34,814 bases of DNA from NCBI RefSeq assembly GCF_000313135.1, contig NW_004457350.1, positions 25,037 through 59,850 on the forward strand. The letters run 5' to 3'. Numbering within the stretch: position 1 is the stretch's first letter; the number at the start of each line of letters is the position of its first letter. A model generated the notes under the pieces. It was given only the letters and a program-made list of their open reading frames with translations. It ran no database searches and was not told the DNA's origin. Below, one piece after another: positions 31,801 through 34,814 of this stretch. The translations under genes were made by a program, and so were the position numbers. This DNA comes from Acanthamoeba castellanii str. Neff. Its lineage: Eukaryota > Discosea > Longamoebia > Acanthamoebidae.

Positions 31801-33941
31801 CAGCACCATCATCCGCAGGCCCGCACAGCCGCCAACGCATTCGAAGCAGCCGCGGACGGCACCAACGACCGCCGCCGGCAGCGGCCCCGAGGAGGATGGC
31901 GGCGAAGTGGTCCCCAAGCGAGAGCCGGGAGACGACAAATCAGCGAAAGCGTCGTCGTCGGAGCAGCAGGACGAGCAGGAGGAGGAGGAGGAGGAGGAGG
32001 GCAGGAGCAGCAGCAGCAGCACCCCTCTGGAGCTGTTCCGCAGGCGGTCCTCCCAATTATCCCTCTCCACGGTACCGTACCGTGCCGCCCTCTATCCCCC
32101 CCCCCTCTCTTCCATGTGCACCTCAGCCACGCGTCTGACCCGATGTGCTGCTGCTGCTGGTGGTGGTGCTCGTGGTGCTGGTGGTGCTGGTGCTCGTGGC
32201 TGGTGCTCGTGGCTGTGGTGGTGGCGCTGGTGGTGCTGGTGGTCGTCGTGGTGGTGGTGGTGGTGGTGGCTGGTGGTGGTGATGGTTGGTTGGCCGCGAT
32301 GGCCGGCGCGTCGTCGTAATCGTCAAAACTACCCAGATCGCGTACAAGGATAGCCGATGATGCAGATGCCGCTGCTGCTGGTGGTGGGCGTGGGCGTGGT
32401 GGCTGGTGCTGACCAGACCCGGGCGGTGTGGTGCGGTGCGGTGCGGTGCGGTGCGGTGCGGTGCGGTGTGGTGGGGGCGGGGCAGGGTGATGAAGGACCA
32501 CCAGGAGCCCGTGGCGGGAGTGCACATGCACAGGTCGGGAACCTACTTCTTCTCGTGCTCCTTCGACGGCACCGCCAAAGGTACCACCGCCGCCCTTCTT
32601 GACGACGTTCTTCGTCGTTCTTCTTCTGGGCTCATACATCATCGTGTGTGTTGCAGTGTGGGACACGGGCTCGCAGCGGGTGGTGGGCTCCACCAAGGTC
32701 CACCTGGACATCGTGAGCGCCATCCAGGCCACCGACCGGCACCTCATCACCGGCTCCTGGGACCGCACCGTCAAGGTACCGCACCTCTTGGTGGCATCAT
32801 TATCATCGCCATCATCATTATCATCTGGTGGCTTGAGATGGAGGGTGATGATGGCCCCATTAACGGAGCGGTGTGTTTGGGTGGGGGGGGTGCAGGTGTG
32901 GGAGCTGCAGGGCACGCGGGTGGGCCGGTGCACGAGCATCCTGAAGCACAACGGGAAGGTCAACTGTCTCGGTTCGGCTGCCTCCCTCCTGGCCACGGGA
33001 GCCTCCGACAGGCTCGTGCGCCTCTGGGCCCTCCAGCGCGGCGAGTGCGTGCAAGTCCTTCAAGGCAAGTCCCACCCCCCCCCACATCTCCCCCGTCCCT
33101 CGCCCCTCATTGGCCGTGTGCCACTCACCCGAGTGCGCTCGTGTTGTGTCGTGTGCGTGTGCGCGCGTGTTGTGTCGTGTGCGTGTATGTGCATGCGTGG
33201 GTATGTGCATGTGCCGTGTTGTGTCGTGTGCGTGTGCGCGCGCGTGTTGTGTCGTGTGCGTGTGTATGTGCATGTGCGTGTGTCATGTGTGTCATGTGTG
33301 TGCCGTGTGTCGTGTGTGCGCCGTGTGTCGTGTGTGTCGTGTGTGTCGTGTGTGTCGTGTGTGCGTGTGTGCGTGTGGCGCCACAGGGCACCAGAGTGAG
33401 GTGAACTCGCTGGCCTTCTGGCGAGGCGACGAGCTGCTGTGCAGCGGGGGCAACAGGGAGACGCTGGTGTGGGACCTGGCGACGGGAACCAGCGTCGCCA
33501 CCCTGCCCGGTCACGGCGGAGAGGTCAACGCGGTGCAGGCCGACGAGTCTCGGATCATCACGGGCGGGTGGGACAAGACCGTCAAGCTGTGGGACCCGCG
33601 CTCCTGGCTCTGCGAACATACCGTCAAGGCGCACACCTGGCCCGTGCGCTGCCTTCAGTACGACGCGGTACCACCCCCACGCCAGCGGCCCCCAGTCGCG
33701 CGTACACTGAGAGCACACACACGACACACGACACGCGATACGCGACACGTAGGCGTCCAACCGGCTGGTGACGGGCTCTGCAGACAAGACCCTGAAGGTG
33801 TGGGACCTGCGCATGTTCGGCGAGTGTCTCAACATGCTGGAGGGCCACACCAACTTTGTGTCGTGCCTGTCCCTGGCCGGCAACGTCCTCGTCTCGGGCT
33901 CCGACGACTGCTCCGTCCGCCTGTGGGACATCAGCGCCTAA
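28808..33941 (+). CDS. Armadillo-repeat protein fused to a seven-bladed WD40 propeller
   Basis: Two scaffold folds in one frame; function unknown. Secure exons: 28988-29069, 29108-29293, 29393-29515, 29603-29725, 29823-29948, 30091-30222, 30325-30444, 30532-30660, 30831-30962, 31079-31198, 31316-31444, 31593-32076, 32486-32580, 32657-32775, 32896-33064, 33387-33667, 33753-33941. Phases agree over all of them (912 residues). ARM helices are clear, e.g. EVLELASRALINIS, NIQANALWALINLTNN, HLQAYALKLLANLS. A Pro/Ala/Ser then Glu-rich linker follows. The join at 32076/32486 matches in phase, and the ARM frame has no sensible stop before it: reading on gives a Trp-rich run from TGG repeats. The start is unresolved: ATG 28808 with splice 28877/28969 is one phase-consistent choice, whereas ATG 28905 does not fit. 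Two separate genes, with a second start at 32490, remain possible. The intron at 33065 starts with GC. Confidence 0.72.
32146..32472. repeat. TGG/TGC-rich and (GCGGT)n tracts in the ARM-WD40 linker intron
   Basis: GCTGGTGGT-type repeats (32146-32290) and eight GCGGT units (32428-32468) fill the intron that joins the ARM and WD40 halves. Confidence 0.8.
32486..33941 (+). other. WD40 propeller portion of the fusion (seven blades)
   Basis: Blade by blade the repeat ends read FFSCSFDGTAKVWD, LITGSWDRTVKVWE, LATGASDRLVRLWA, LLCSGGNRETLVWD, IITGGWDKTVKLWD, LVTGSADKTLKVWD and LVSGSDDCSVRLWD, giving exactly seven. The protein stops three residues after the last blade (ISA). If this were a free-standing gene it would begin at ATG 32490, directly on the first blade with no N-terminal extension. 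Confidence 0.9.
33130..33385. repeat. GTGTCGTGTGCGTG minisatellite in the GC-AG intron of the WD40 part
   Basis: Runs of TGTCGTGTGCGTGTGCGCG and later CGTGTGTCGTGTG units make up most of the intron 33065-33386. Confidence 0.85.
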
Positions 33942-34345
33942 ACCGCTCAGCCGGCCCGCGCCACCGTGTATTTTACGAAGTAACCCAACCACACGACTGT
34001 GGGTCAACTTGTTTCCGAAGAAGACGAAGAAGAAGGGGTGTCAGAGCGAGGTGGAGGGGTAAAGGGCCAAAGCACCTTCGTGCAGCTGTTGGGAAAAATG
34101 GGAAACAACAACAACAACAACAACGTTCAATCAAGTACAAACAGACAAACAAACAACGAGCCAGCCGATCGCTGCCAAAAGAGACACGGGAAGGAGGTGT
34201 GCGCATCGCACGTCGACCGGGCTGCAAGGCGGGGAAGAGAAGATGCGACGCAGCAGCAGGGGTAGTAGTGGTGGTGTAGTGGTAGTAGTAGTAGTAGTAC
34301 GGAGCAGAGAAACAGGTAATGAGGGCTGGCTTGTGAGCGGTGAGC
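33942..34345. other. Convergent intergenic region (ARM-WD40 / CaMK-type kinase)
   Basis: The 404 bp between facing stop codons contain AAC repeats (34106-34124) and AGT repeats (34265-34300). No conserved ORF. 3' UTRs of both genes are expected. Confidence 0.5.
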
Positions 34346-34814
34346 TTACGACTTGGTGTTGTCCCTGTTCATCTTGAGGATCTGCCTCTCGTTGGCCGCC
34401 GAGCCTGGGCGATACCACCAACCACCACCGCCACGGGACAAACAATGAGTCTCTGTCACGGATGGCTGGGCGTAGAAGTGGGCGGGTGGGTGGGTGTAAC
34501 GGTACCCCTGACCCAGGCGTGCTCCAGGCAGTGCGAGGCGGTGAACCGCTTGGAGGGGTCCTTGACGAGGAGGTTGCGGATGAGGTCCTTGGCCGAGTCG
34601 GAGATGTCGTCCCACACCGAGTCGTCAAAGTCGTACTTGACGTCCATGATCTTCTTGAAGAGGGCGGGCGCGCTATCGGCGTAGAACGGCGGATAGCCGC
34701 TCAGCCTGACAAGGGGAAGAGTCAGAGAGAGAGGAGAGAGAGTCAGAGAGTTGCCGGCTCGTGTTACGAGTGTGCGTGCGGCGGTGCGTTGTGTCTGAGG
34801 GACGGGCGTACAGG
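34346..34814 (-). CDS. CaMK-type Ser/Thr protein kinase, C-terminal end (truncated by window edge)
   Basis: Two exons are visible: 34506-34705 and the final 34346-34404. The joined phase is correct and the stop is TAA at 34346-34348. The first encodes the C-lobe of a calcium/calmodulin-dependent type kinase: LSGYPPFYADSAPALFKKIM (subdomain IX-X), VWDDISDSAKDLIRNLLVKD, and the subdomain XI core PSKRFTASHCLEHAWV. The last exon gives ANERQILKMNRDNTKS, a short basic tail with no obvious calmodulin site. Everything upstream, including the ATP site and catalytic loop, is beyond the window. A further donor appears at the very edge (near 34811), so 34706 to about 34810 is intron. CaMKI-like is the best guess; DCLK or other CAMK members are possible. 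Confidence 0.85.

Noticed and set aside
32077..32353. Trp-rich extension of the ARM reading frame
   Set aside because: The Trp runs come from TGG repeats in an intron. The frame ends in an implausible tail, and splicing at 32076 keeps phase with the WD40 exon.

Overview
The window reads as nuclear DNA of a free-living amoebozoan, most likely Acanthamoeba or a close relative. It is GC-rich and has about ten genes in 35 kb, nearly all split by many short introns stuffed with microsatellites. The gene set fits an amoebozoan: an Shk-type SH2 kinase, a DRP5/ARC5-type dynamin like the Dictyostelium cytokinesis dynamins, and a carotenoid oxygenase. The species call is inference. Exon models were built by hand by joining reading frames at splice sites and checking that phases add up across each gene.

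Left part (1-6479, + strand): the 3' half of a protein kinase with a C-terminal SH2 domain (13-2633), then a nuclear-looking protein with a degenerate FHA domain, an acidic tract and a C-terminal HARE-HTH domain (2914-6479).

Repeat island (about 6480-9867): no intact host gene. A ~220 bp inverted repeat brackets ~2.9 kb. Inside lie a family of small elements with GGGGATGCAACG termini and TAA target duplications, one inserted in another, a remnant copia-type gag ORF cut by a copy of the same family, and three tandem ~155 bp units.

Centre (9868-21365, - strand): three tandem genes, a carotenoid oxygenase, a secreted GH95-like glycosidase that ends only 89 bp upstream of it, and the DRP5-family dynamin. 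A 372 bp divergent promoter region separates the dynamin from the AP-1 gamma-adaptin gene (21738-25647, +). These last two both act in membrane traffic or remodelling. I see no pathway linking the other neighbours.

Right part (25648-34814): an intronless histone H2A.Z (-), a divergent dTDP-glucose 4,6-dehydratase (+), a large gene whose phases join about a dozen armadillo-type repeats, largely one per exon, to a seven-bladed WD40 propeller (+), and the 3' end of a CaMK-type kinase (-) cut by the window edge.

Most notable: the nested TAA-flanked element family, the FHA plus HARE-HTH protein, the ARM-WD40 fusion with its exon-per-repeat layout, a dynamin whose G4 motif has His in place of Asp, and a genome-wide splice-donor style of GTAC/GTGC rather than GTAAGT.
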